From Pachypanchax playfairii (taxonomy: Eukaryota > Chordata > Actinopteri > Cyprinodontiformes > Aplocheilidae), in the NCBI GenBank assembly GCA_006937955.1, contig SSNP01000245.1, positions 158,464 to 222,463 of the forward strand: a stretch of 64,000 nt of DNA, given 5' to 3'. A program made the position numbers and the translations under genes. Shown piece after piece: positions 40,771 to 53,200 of the stretch. Position 1 is the first letter of the stretch. Each line of letters opens with the position of its first letter. Below the pieces are notes generated by a model. The model was not told where the DNA came from and did no database searches. It saw only the letters and a list, made by a program, of their open reading frames with translations.

Positions 40771-41259
40771 GTTTACAATCTGTTTTTATAATTTACATTT
40801 TACAAGAGAACTAGTCCCAAATTTAACATGTGTCCGTTTTCCATCTAACAAAAATGTTTCTGAAGTAACTGAAAGACCATTTTGCTACTTAAACGTTGTT
40901 TTAGGATTACTTTTCTTTGCTGCGTATTTACAACATCAAATCTCAGATACACTATTGTAAATGACATGCAAACAATAACCGACAGAAAGCGACAAGAGGC
41001 CCCCAAACCTGCAAAACTGCATGTCAGACCACAAACTGCACTGCGATCGTAAACACAAAGCCTTTCAGACTAAACAGTCAAAGTAACTTTCAGGCTGTTT
41101 TCTGACAAAGAAATGAAATTATTCTGTATAAAACGGCATTAAATCCTGACCATCAAGTTTCTTGAACATAAGCAGGACATGCAAACTTTTCATAAGTCGA
41201 GAATGAGTGACTGCGGGACACATCGCTCTCAACATGCACATGTTCCACTGTCCTGAAGT

Positions 41260-42136
41260 GAAGAATAAAGGATGAGACGTGAATCTGGATCTTCAGTGTT
41301 TATCCCGGTGTGGTTCCAGCTCGCAGTGCGGCGGGCTGTGCACGCAGGGTCCTCCCACCCCTCCTCTCCGCAAGACTTGCTGCAGCCCGGTGCGTTGTGN
41401 TAAGACGCGACCTGTTATGGCCACCACTACTTCCGGGTTTCAGCAGTCTGGTCCAGATCATCCGCTCCTCCTCAGCCTCAACACACACATCCATTGTACA
41501 CAAACGGGCAGGCGGCTCACGCATACACACGCATGCACACACTCACAGACACATTCGCACGCTCACGCACAGCATCGATCGTGGCTCCTTTAAGAAAGCC
41601 TAAGCCAGAATTATCACCCCACCTCCTCTTGATCTCCTCTAGACGCTTTTGCATAAGAAAATCAAGCCGGGAGCCGAGAGTGATCAAAGAAAACGAGAGG
41701 AGAGCTGCTTCATTTTTTAACTGTGATTGTGACCATTAACATTTAGGTGGTACCGATCCGTGGAGACGCGCGTCGGACCATCATTCATCCGCTACTTTTG
41801 ACAAGCCTTCGCGCTTTGACTGACAGGCGGAGTGACAAAAAGCCATGAGTGTCGCCAGTTTTGTTTGAGGGGCTGTTTTATTGTCATTCTGGTTTTGGAA
41901 AAGGAGCCCGGTGCCGCTGTCGCGAGGATAGCCGAGGAGAGATTCGCCGCGTCTGGGTTAAACTTGCCCTGAGAGAGGGAGCTGCTTCGCCGTTTCGTGG
42001 AAAACAAAAAGAGGCATACAGGATTTTGGCTGAATCATTTTTTCGTCTGTTTGGATTTTCTTTTTATTTCGTGTCCACACTGGCCTCAGAAGAGGTTTAC
42101 TTGAACTGAAAGGACGACCAGGGAGTGAGGAGGGTT
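41260..42136 (+). promoter_or_regulatory. meis1: meis1 proximal promoter and presumed 5' leader, CpG-rich
   Basis: The sequence becomes clearly richer in G+C and CpG than the surrounding A+T-rich DNA and runs without a recognisable repeat up to the MAQR start codon. No convincing TATA box is seen. The transcription start cannot be placed from sequence alone; a long leader is usual for Meis1. An N at 41400 breaks the sequence. Confidence 0.6.
41817..41826 (+). promoter_or_regulatory. Prep/Meis-Pbx-type site TGACTGACAG
   Basis: The decamer TGACTGACAG is a known composite target of Pbx with Prep or Meis proteins. It lies about 310 bp before the meis1 start codon, and a related GTGACA follows 8 bp later. 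Function is inferred from the motif alone. Confidence 0.4.
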
Positions 42137-42148
42137 ATGGCGCAACGG
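42137..42148 (+). CDS. meis1: meis1 coding exon 1 (MAQR)
   Basis: The start codon is at 42137. Four codons read M-A-Q-R and are followed directly by the donor gtacgt. This tiny coding end of a long first exon is the normal Meis arrangement, and the next exon resumes in phase 0 with YEDLPHYG. The upstream in-frame context is untranslated leader. Confidence 0.93.
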
Positions 42149-44632
42149 GTACGTAGGACAAGCCTCCCTTCAAAAGTTTCTCTAAAGTCCACGGCACTTG
42201 AACGCGTTGCTCTGTAACGTGGCTCAGTGACACACACACTCGGACACTCACTCGCAGTCAAACTTTCTGACACATGGAGACACAATTTCATGTTTGGCGT
42301 CTTTTGGCACGGTGTCACGCACGGCCGCACTTGTTTGCTCCACAAACCGGCCCACTGTGGGACACTGGAAGCGCGATCATATCTCACATCGGCGATGTTT
42401 TTTAGATTAGTTTTGACAGGCCAGTAACTGGAAGCAAAATGGGGGAAGAAGGGAGGGCACAGAGGCAAAACAAATCCCCGCATTTCTCTTTGGACACTTT
42501 CGTCAAAATTTAATTTTGAGATTTGTTGCAGAAAACAAATTTGGGTAGTTCTTTCTCATCCGGCTGCACTTTTCTCTTGAACTACTTCAAACCTGTAACG
42601 GAGCAGTTTGAATCAACAATGTGATCACACATGCTTTTATCCTTTTAGGAAGTGTCCCAGAAGGGATCTTACGGTGACCGGTTAGGAACCGCGCGCGTTC
42701 GGCTGCTTGCTTTGGCACTGGAGCTGTGCCACGCTGGGGTTTGCACCTCTTTGCCTTCAGGGTCGAAACGCTCAGCTTTAAGTGATAATGCATTTTACTC
42801 TCTCTCCGACACTTGTTTGTCACCTCCTGAGAGTGCCATCAATAATTCAACAATACTTCCACTCTTCTAAAGAGTCTCGCCCAAATTTGCGCCTCTAACG
42901 TTCAACTTTTTATTTAAATTCAAAAACATTCAGATTTATTCTTCTTTAATGCTAACTTGAAAAAGTACTAAAATATACTTGGACGTGAAAAACTTTATTG
43001 GTTTCGTCAGAACGTGTAAGAAAACTCAACCCGCCTTTACTCGCCTCGCGCTGAACAGCCCGCCGAATATTATGTGCTGCACAATTATTAGCCTTTAAAA
43101 TTAGAAAGCACTGCAGTTAACAAGTTTAAGACACGCTGAGCACTGTGAAAACACAGGACACCAGGACGAGGGGTCGAAACCCACCAACTCACTGTTTAGT
43201 GATTATAACACTCACTGAGCCTCGTTGCTACTTTGTACATTTGTAATTATTAATGTGTAATTTTTTTCTTTGAGATTTCGGGGTCACTGGTAAATAAATA
43301 AATAAATAGCAAAACAAATAAACAAACAAACAAATAGACAAATAATTAAAGCCAAGCAGAAGACGTATTTTTTTCTTATTGTAAACAGGGTTGTGCTTCA
43401 GATGAAACTTTTCACCACAGATAGTTTAACTCGAATCTATCCAGGCTCCCCTGTTACGTCCCAGTATTTTAAAACAAATTGTAAAAACAGCCCGAACTTG
43501 CTCTTCTTTAACAAAACAACAAAACAAGCGCGAGGAAAATACTTTTGGGATAATTAAAGTATTACAACTTTTACAACCGACTGGCTGAATTTTACATTTA
43601 ATTTAATACATTCTGAATGAGACTTTTCACACAACATTTCTTACTGTTAGTTTTGTGGGAAAGTTTGAAATAACGTTATTGTGCATGTGTTTTGTGGCTC
43701 TCCGTGTGTGCTATGTGCAGTACGAAGACTTGCCCCACTACGGGATGGACGGTGTGGGCATCCCAACCACCATGTACGGAGACCCGCACGGCGCCCGGTC
43801 CATGCAGGCTGTCCATCTCAACCACGGTCCGCAGCTGCACTCTCACCAGTACCCGCACACCGCCCACACCAACTCCATGCCTCCCAGCATGGGCTCCTCC
43901 GTTAACGACGCCCTCAAGAGAGATAAAGACGCTATTTACGGGTAGGTGCCGAGCCTCGGGTCCGTGGGGAGAGACATTCCCTGGTGGACAGACGTATGTT
44001 TCCGGGTATGGATGTGGTTGTGGGTGAAGAATTAGCCATGTAAAACAGCGGTAGAGCCCCCGGGATCGCACCGAGTCTGGAGCCTTCCTAACGGAAGTTG
44101 CAGCAGCCCTTTCTTCCTTTCTTTCAGCTGAATGCGGACTGCTGGTCTTGTAAAGTTCTCCTCTTGTTTCGAGTCAAAAATTAGACCCCTTGAAAAGTTC
44201 AGAGAAATTGTGTTTCAGTATGTTCTGATTGAGGAGATAATCTCTTATATTTTCACTTCAATTTGTTTCTTTAATTATGAACTTTAATTACCTCGTTTTT
44301 TGTCAGTTATTTTATTTTGTACGATTGACTTTTTTGTTATATTTTAAGGCATCGTTACTTTTTAAAAGATAAATTAATTACAGCTCTCTTTTAATGAGTC
44401 TGACTTTGGCAGGCTTTAGCGTCGTTTGAAAATGTACATCAATATTTTCAGAAATTGCCCCAAAATGCGCATGAATTATTGATTTGACCGAGTTCTTTTC
44501 AAGGTGGCCGTTTGGAAGCATCTTTAAATGCGCGCGCATCTCAACATTAAACATGTATTTACAACCAACATATAGTCAATAAATGGTGATCAAATATGTG
44601 CCAATTTAACCGCTAACATTTTTTCCCTCTAC

Positions 44633-44701
<69 letters not shown>

Positions 44702-47185
44702 TTGCTCTCACACACGCGCCTAATCCAAACCTTGTGTACAGAATTGTTTGACAGATACTCTTGAGCTTTTATGCTATTAGGCGCGACTAGATTTAATCAC
44801 AGGAGTCCGCGCGCTGTTTGCAGCCCTTCTCCAGTCTCTGAATAATGTAAAAGCCCCGGATGCAGCAGCAGCAGTCGGTCCCCACGGGAGAGTGGTAGCA
44901 TGGCTGAATCCAGCCCGGAGTAGCGTTGACCCCAGCGCTGTTCTCTCTGGTGACATTTGTTATTGTGTGTGTTCCCAGGCACCCCCTCTTCCCCCTGCTT
45001 GCACTGATTTTTGAGAAATGTGAATTAGCGACTTGCACCCCCAGAGAGCCCGGGGTGGCGGGAGGAGACGTCTGTTCATCGGAATCTTTCAATGAAGACA
45101 TAGCAGTGTTTGCAAAACAGGTCAGGAAAGTTTAACTCCTGTAAGCTGCATGAAAGCTCGTGCTCGTGTTTATACCTGCATGTCTACTGACTTTATTGAC
45201 ACTATTAGTGTTGAAATGAAAGATATCGCTGCATTAAGATGTTTGTTGTGCGCAAAAAACATCACAAATTCTGTTCTTGAATCCGCACTGTGTTAATTTA
45301 AATTGTGAAGATAAAAACATGTAATAGGCTATTCCACCTTAAAATATTTCTGACATGTTTATTTTATGCTTTTAGATTCGGGCAGAAAAGCCTTTATTTT
45401 CATCAAACCCAGAGTTGGATAATCTGGTAAGAAACTTTTATTTTTTAATGTTGCTAATGTGAATGAATTTTCTGAGTTGTGAATAAACCAGTTGTTGTTT
45501 AGACTGACGCGATACTCTTGTGTCAGAGAACCACGTGGTGCAGAAGCCTTAAAACGGGATTGCACATCATGTTCCTCCGTTTGATATGATGATGGCCCCC
45601 GGTCGTATGTGCACATAAAGAGCCGCTGTTAGAAGGCTGTCACGCACCTTTGAACTCTGTCTGCAAAGTTATTTTATTCTGTCTTCTCACTTTGTACAGC
45701 GTGATGTTTAAACGTGATGTCAGAGCAACATTTTTTTAATAGATGTGTGACTCCGCAGCGCAGTCTTCTCTCCACATCGCAATAACGTCCAAATTTAATA
45801 TCAGTTCCACATAAAATTCACTAGTATTCATATTATTCTCATCTGAAGTTACTTGTATTGAGAAAAACGCGTCTGTTTAATATCAAAAGATGTGAACAGC
45901 TCATTTTTATTGTTATTTTAATTTTTCAGATGATTCAAGCGATTCAAGTTTTACGGTTTCATCTTCTGGAGCTGGAGAAGGTAATATCCTCTCGCTACTT
46001 TCTTCAGACCTGGGCTGTATTTGCATAAATGTATTTTTGCTGGTCAGTTATAATTAGCGTCAAAATCAATCATGGGGCCATTTTTCTTCAGTCTTTAATC
46101 ACTACGCAAGCTGTTACAACTGGAACGAGGATCTCTGTGCCCAAAATCTCTCCCGTGTTTTAATGAAGTTTAATGTTGGCAAGGATTGCATATGGGCAAA
46201 GTTTGCGGATTTTAGAGCAGATTTTTTAATGTATTTTTTTATTGCAGAGGGCAGAAGGCCCCAGGCGGCCATCTGTGGATAGACCGAGCAGTGAGTGTAG
46301 CACTAGTTTGATTGGTTTCTGTATCAGATGCACTGCAACTTTGACCTGTAACGTTCAGAATAAAAACCAAAGATATATAAAGTTTTATATCACGCGCTGC
46401 TTTTCTTCAGAAATCCTGCAGTCTGACGCAGTGATTGCAGAATTCGAGCAGGCTGAAAACTTTTCCGTTTGTTTTCACTCCTCTTCCACACACAGAAGAC
46501 ATTTCTGCCTCTCGTACAGGACTATGGGATGTCTGACACTGGCAGTGATAATGTAATAAGTAGGCAAAATTAAATAGTTTACCTTAAATGTCAGTCAGTC
46601 GGGTCGCTCTCTGCTAATGGCCACTACCCGGGGCACCGATGATGAATTTAACACGGGTGTTGAGTGTGTTGTAGCCTTTGAGCCGTCTTGTCACTGTCAA
46701 TTTTCGACGATATCTTTATTTTGAGTGGAGTGAAATGAAATGAAAGTAGCCATCACAGCCTGAAGTGAGCGCACAGCCGTGACATCACGAAGTGGCGCAC
46801 ACTTCAATCGCATTAAAGTTAAGATAATACCAGAAAATATTGAAAAATCTATCTGGGTTTAAACAAGATTGTCGGTACTTTGAGACTACACTTTGTTGAC
46901 CTATTATATTTTCAGATGTGGAAATTTACTGTGCAAAATAACTTTAAAAGTTTTCCATATTTAGTTTTCACACTCAGTGTGTTTGCGCATCTGCTGTGTG
47001 GAGACCGTGACGTCTCTTCCTCATCTCTCTGCAGGTACACGAGCTGTGTGATAATTTCTGTCACCGGTACATCAGCTGCTTGAAAGGCAAGATGCCCATC
47101 GACTTGGTCATTGACGACAGAGAGGGCGGGTCCAAATCAGACAGCGAGGAAATCACAAGATCGGTGGCCCTAGATCAGGTAGGCT

Positions 47186-47264
<79 letters not shown>

Positions 47265-50200
47265 GTGTGTGTGTGTGTTCCCCTGCTGGCTATTCAGCTA
47301 TTCTGGGTCACTGCTCCACTCCGCTGTTATTTGCATATGATTAAACCCGTTTTACATTCCATCCATCGGAATGAAAAAAATACAAAAATCTGAATAATGT
47401 TGCCATTATTGGTCCATTAAAACTTGAACCCGGAACCGACCTGGGAAGATTACCTCGAAAAATCATCGCCATAAACGTGACCTGTTTCATGTCGATTTTA
47501 ATTTAGAACTTCTCTTCATTCTTTCTCTTTTTGAAGCTGTAAACGAAGCGCCTGCGTGTTGTGGAGCAGAGGGGAGCGAGCGGCTCCACGGGCTGCACTC
47601 TGTGCTTCAGATGCCTCGGTTTCTTCACTGTCGAGTTCACGGTTCATTACGCGTCTTGTCAGTATTTTTCCTTAGACATGAGTGCACATTGCTTATCGGG
47701 ACCCCTCCTCTCCTCCTCCTTTTATTTCGCTTGGAGCGCACAGATTCCGCACCAATAAGATGGTTTAGTTTTGAGAAGCAGCGGGTATTAAAGGTAGATT
47801 AGGAAGTGTTTCCTTTTGTGCAGATATCACAGATAACCACAGCCTTCATTATGTGCTCCACTAACTGTTGGCACTCCGGGGACATTGTATGCGCACTGGT
47901 ATGACCTTAATGATCCGTACACTCACTGCCGTTAAATAATGATAACAGTAACCCATGATTAGAATTATGCTAATCTTGATTTTGGACATTAATAGTGTCA
48001 GTCATTTGAGAAGGACACACGCTTACAGGCTATGAGATGTTTCAATAAGTTCAAATATCCTCGAGTTTTAAAGGGCAGGGGTAAAAAGACTATAACCTAT
48101 GGATAATAAGACGAGGGGGGAACTTAAGTGTCCAAATTAAAGGGATTAGTTGGATAGTCCGACATAAAAAGTAATGAAGCGATTAGGCTAAATAATTTAA
48201 ATCCACGGCCTTCCATATGGTTGAGTGGCTGGTCTGAGAGGAGAGCGAGGCAGCCAGCGGCTTTTATGTTCTGGGTTGCTGAATGGCAGGACTGGAAGAG
48301 GAGCTGGGGCCGACTGGGAAGATCCCCGCCCCGCCGCGCATGCACTCCTCCGTCCCCTTCTGTCTGATTATGGAAATGAGAAAGATCACGCGGAAGATAA
48401 TACTTCATTTAATCCAGGAACATAATTAAATAACACAGGCGCCACTTGTGAGTCTAAGTGTCTCTTTGAACAGCGTTGTATTCTCCCAGGGATTCAGTTT
48501 TTCAAAAAGTTTGTATATTTTAAAGAAAGGTCAGAACGTTGAAAGACGCCTTGACGTTATATAGATATGGAAATAATAAGTTCCAACCCTTGGGATTTTA
48601 GGTATATGAAGAGAATGATGTTGTGCTTGGGGCACTCATGCAGATCTTTAATTGACTGTAAGATGAAGACATGGCCTATTTTATTATAATGTTCATCCCT
48701 GTGAAGCAAATTCAGGACAGATCCTCATAAGCTTGTGTTTATGCTGACAGAATAATATAAATGACCTGCAGGCAAAGTTTATATCAAGACATAGGAAAAG
48801 TTTTTGACAGATGTGTAACATTGAGGGATGGGCTGATATTTTCAGTGCATGTGTGTGTAAATGGGCATATCCAAACAGGCAGAAAGCGCATGCTTTATAA
48901 TGCTGAGTTCTTGTATTGTGTAACACACTTCATGACTTACTTGCTGTGGAATATATCTGTACATATATATTGTCAAATTTTGTGGGTTATTTTTGTGTGA
49001 CATCTTATCTACAGTTGTTAAGCATTGACACCCTTAACAAATTTGCATTGTGTGTGCATTATCTCTTTCCATATGTATTTTTAATATATGCCCTCAGGCA
49101 TAAAGTTGAAGTGGACTGGAAAGAAATGCCGTGAATTTTCACAAAAGAACAATGTTAACAAGATGGAGAAAGTAGGCTCATTTATTCATAAACCAATTTA
49201 TTCCAGTGAGGCGACTGTAGCAGAGGGAAAAAAATGTCAGAGGGGGAAAAATACTTTGAATTTATTAAACTCAACAATCCAACTTTTTTTTGCTGCATTA
49301 TTCACTCTTGCTTCATAATTTTCAGCATTTTCTTTTCATGTCTGTATATTGTCTTTTTGTTAGTTTGCATGTAGGCGTGTTTGACGGGACGTTGAGCGCC
49401 CCTTTCTAAAGAAAGCAGAGCATAGCAAAGAGGTGAAAAAGTCAGAGGCTTTGCACCGGCTTGTGAATGCAGCTCAGCTAGTTTGAGCTTACCCACCAAT
49501 GTTTGTGTGTGTCTTTCTACGTGCACATCCATGTGTATTTGTGTGTGTGTTTTGTGTACGCTGCTGTGTGTGCATTCAGACTAGCCTGATAAATGCAGCA
49601 CCCCCCCTCAGGTGCTATGTGAGTAGAGTGACTGGTTAGCACCAGTTGGACTTCCTTAACTCTTTCCCTGCCTGTCTCCAGAAAGTTTCCATGCACAACT
49701 GAATTCTGCACTTGAGCTGCAAGTTTGGTTTTGCCCCATTAAATGAACTTTCAACTTTTCTGAAAAGAACACTTGCACATGCAGGATGATTTATTTTGAG
49801 GCAAACACTGAACTTAGCAGTGTTTTTCAGCTCTTCTTGTTGTTGTGGAAATATGGTGGCAGTAATCTGCTGATTGAGCCTCGATTTGCTTGGCACACAT
49901 GTTCACCTCATTCTAAAGAATCAGGGAGTTATTTCAATGCTGCAGTACGTCACTTTGCACAGTTGTCTTTAATTGCACAGTGAGTAAGGGGAGGGGTATG
50001 GCAATTTGCTAATGAACTCTGAGGGCCCAGGCTCTTCGCCGTCAAGCTGAACACTACTAATAGTGTTGAGGACTCACTCCAAGTCTCAAGAGCTTCTCTA
50101 CTTGATTGAGCCATGCAGGCAGAAGTGGGGCTGGAAATAATTGAAACATCCTTAAAATTATTCACTGCCTGACTTTTTGCGGATGTAGGAGTCTTAGATG

Positions 50201-53200
50201 GTTATGGATGCTCAGCAACTAATGTGATGTGAGTTAATTTAGTTGAAAGGTATTTTTATTTTAAAAGGCTTTGTGGCTCTGCTGCTGAAGTCATGTAAAA
50301 TGAATGTGAACTGACTGGTAATCAGGAACAGTAATATTATACAGTAACATCTGTATGTATAGGATCCATCATTTTTCTTAGCTCTCACTCAGTCATTCTG
50401 AAATAAATCCTGCTTGTGCAAGTTAAGCGTTGTGGTCACTGTGTAAGAATTTACTCCTGATAACACTATCACAGTATCTTTTCCCAACAAATGGCACCAT
50501 GCTATACAAGTGTGGGTTTCCAGGTCAGTGAGACCCAGCAGTGTTGGTTTAGGTAACTCTGGCTGTCAAAGAGTGACCCCCAACCCCCTAACCCAAAGGA
50601 AACCATGACTGATGGGGTCAGCCACTATTTTCCTAATCAGTACACTGCTATTGCTAATCTATCTGCCTCTTGTTGAGATATGGATCGAGTTTCACCCGAC
50701 CTAACAGGCGCGCTCACTAGCTCTCCTACAGTGGCACTCTGCTGTTCCTAATACAAACTTTTGAATCATTGTAATGATTGTTGGTAATAGCAGCTTTTGT
50801 AGTTGAATGAAGGGAAGGTTTGACCCCCACGGTCACCCCTTCGCTTCTCTTCTCCTCCTCCTCCTTCTCCTCCCCTAAACTCCCCTTTTTCTCTTTTGGG
50901 GAGTAAATGCTGAGCGGCTGTTAAGGATTCAACATGTGATACAAAGAAGAGACCACGTGACTTGTGTGTTCCTTAGCTTCTTCATTATTGTGGAGGAATA
51001 ACAAGTAGGGGTGATTATGATTATGCAACTCAATGCTGGAGTGACATCAAAGATCATAAATAGCAACGGCCTCTTAAATACCAACATTTATTCAGACATT
51101 CTCTATGCATCTGAGTTTTTTGTGGTAGTTTTATTGTTTTTTGTTTTAAATGGTGCATTATTGCTAGAAAGTAATGCTTAGCTGAACCACAATGTCCCAA
51201 CTGCAAATAAAGTTCTTGGCTTGTGATTACTGATACTTATGAGGAGCGGCCATGTCTGTCCCTGAGGCCTGCTGCGGTTTCTTTGGCTAAGTAAACAATA
51301 ACCTGGCTTAACAGATGTGTACTTAGCTAATGGAAAGTTCCTCTCTCCTTAACCCCCTACAAGTCACTGACAATGGCCACCATCACAAACAGCTTGTCTC
51401 CAAGGAATCCGCCGAGAAAATCCCATCGTGGCTGCAGCAAGTTAAGCTAGGCTAGGCTAAAGAAAGACCCACTGTGAAACAAGTCATTAGGAAATCACGC
51501 CTGTCTTTTTTTCACAGCTAAAAAAAACCCAAAAACAACAAAAAGAAAAATTCTTTGTTGGGGATTAGGTTGTATGAAAGGAAGAGCACTTGAGTTAATG
51601 TTTTTGTTTGGATTTCAGCCCTTGCTACACACTTTGTTTATTCTGAAAGTGGAAGTGGAAAAGGCTCCAGAGAGAAATAAAATGAGTTTGTCAGTTTCCA
51701 CAAGTGCCATCTAAACAGATTTTGAATGCTCTTGTAATTATCTCAAACATGTAATTATCTTTGCATGTCTCTATGAGGTTAACCTACCAGTTTTAAAAAG
51801 CCAAATGAAGAGCACCTGACGGCTATTCAATGTAGCATACTTTAAACACTCGAGAGACCAAATCCAGTTCTCTTCCACAGCCCTTCAGCAATTATAAGGT
51901 TATTTCTCCTTTCTTTGTCTATTGTCAGGAGTTGGGGATAAAAGGGAGAGGGGAAGGGAGGGAGAGAGGGGTATGTTGCGCTTACCCCCTTTTTTCCACG
52001 CATACCATTATCTGCCCCTCTTTTTATTTTGGAAGCACTAATATTGCAGTGAGGGGAGGAGAGAACTGAAAACGCCGAGGTAGTTGGGCAAGCACTTGCC
52101 TGGCCGGTTATCAGAGAGGCAGATCCTGCTTTATCTAGTCACAGTGGAAAGAAAAGTAAACAGGAGATTACAATAGCTGGCCTTTCAGCCCCTTTCACTT
52201 ACAGCTTTCCCACCAGCATTCGATTGAGTGGGAGAATGTGTTCAGAGTTATTGCAGACCATCTTGCTCCTGCAACACATGGCATTCTCACAGATTTCAAC
52301 TCAAGGAAGCAGCGCTGTTGCAAAAGGTCAAAAATTGTGTTAAAGAAAACAACCACAGATGACAGATGGATCAAGAATTCTGAGGCTGGAGAACCCTGCT
52401 GTCATCTTCCATTCAGTTGTACCACCTTAGAGGAATAGGAGGTGATTTGGATATTTATCTCTGTGCTGTTAAGTATGTACATATGACCACATATTTCCAT
52501 ATGCTGACTGGCACAAAGTGAAAAGTAAATATCCATATCATCACAAAATATTTTTCTGAGTGAAGAGAGAACGCAAAGTGGGATGGCAAAGCACAACAAC
52601 CCGGACCATTTTCTTTATTATTGCAAATGAATACGCAAGGCAACATTTCTTGCATGAGCGCTTGCAATAGGGCCTGGTGCAGCGAGAAAACGGAAGAAGG
52701 GAAGTCCCTCTTCATCTTAGACAAGGCACAATGAGAATGCATTGAATTGGAATGCCTCACCGATCATAGTGGAATCAGAATTTCCAGCTAGGAAAATCTT
52801 TTCATGGTGAATTAGAGCGGTGTGTGTGTGTGTGTGTGGGGGGGGGGGGTTGAAAAAAACAAAAGAAAGAAAAAAGAAAGGTATGTGTGGCTTAAGAACA
52901 GGGATATCTTGACTTGGAGCAGAAGATTTAGGAAGTTTAGCTAAATCTAGGTAGAATAAGATGTGGAACTTGAATTTACTGAACAATTAAACATTGAATT
53001 CATCTTTATTCTGCACAGACCTCAACCAAGAGAGACAAACAATCAAAAACGGAGTGAGAGACCGTAGTGCTTTATCAAGGGGACAGAAATAAAGTCTGCA
53101 GCTTTGAGTGTAGAGGGACATTTTTGTTTCTCTCTTTCTTCCAGCTTTCTGTTTATGCATCCACTGGTCTTATGAATTTGCATATTTTGGATTTAGGATT

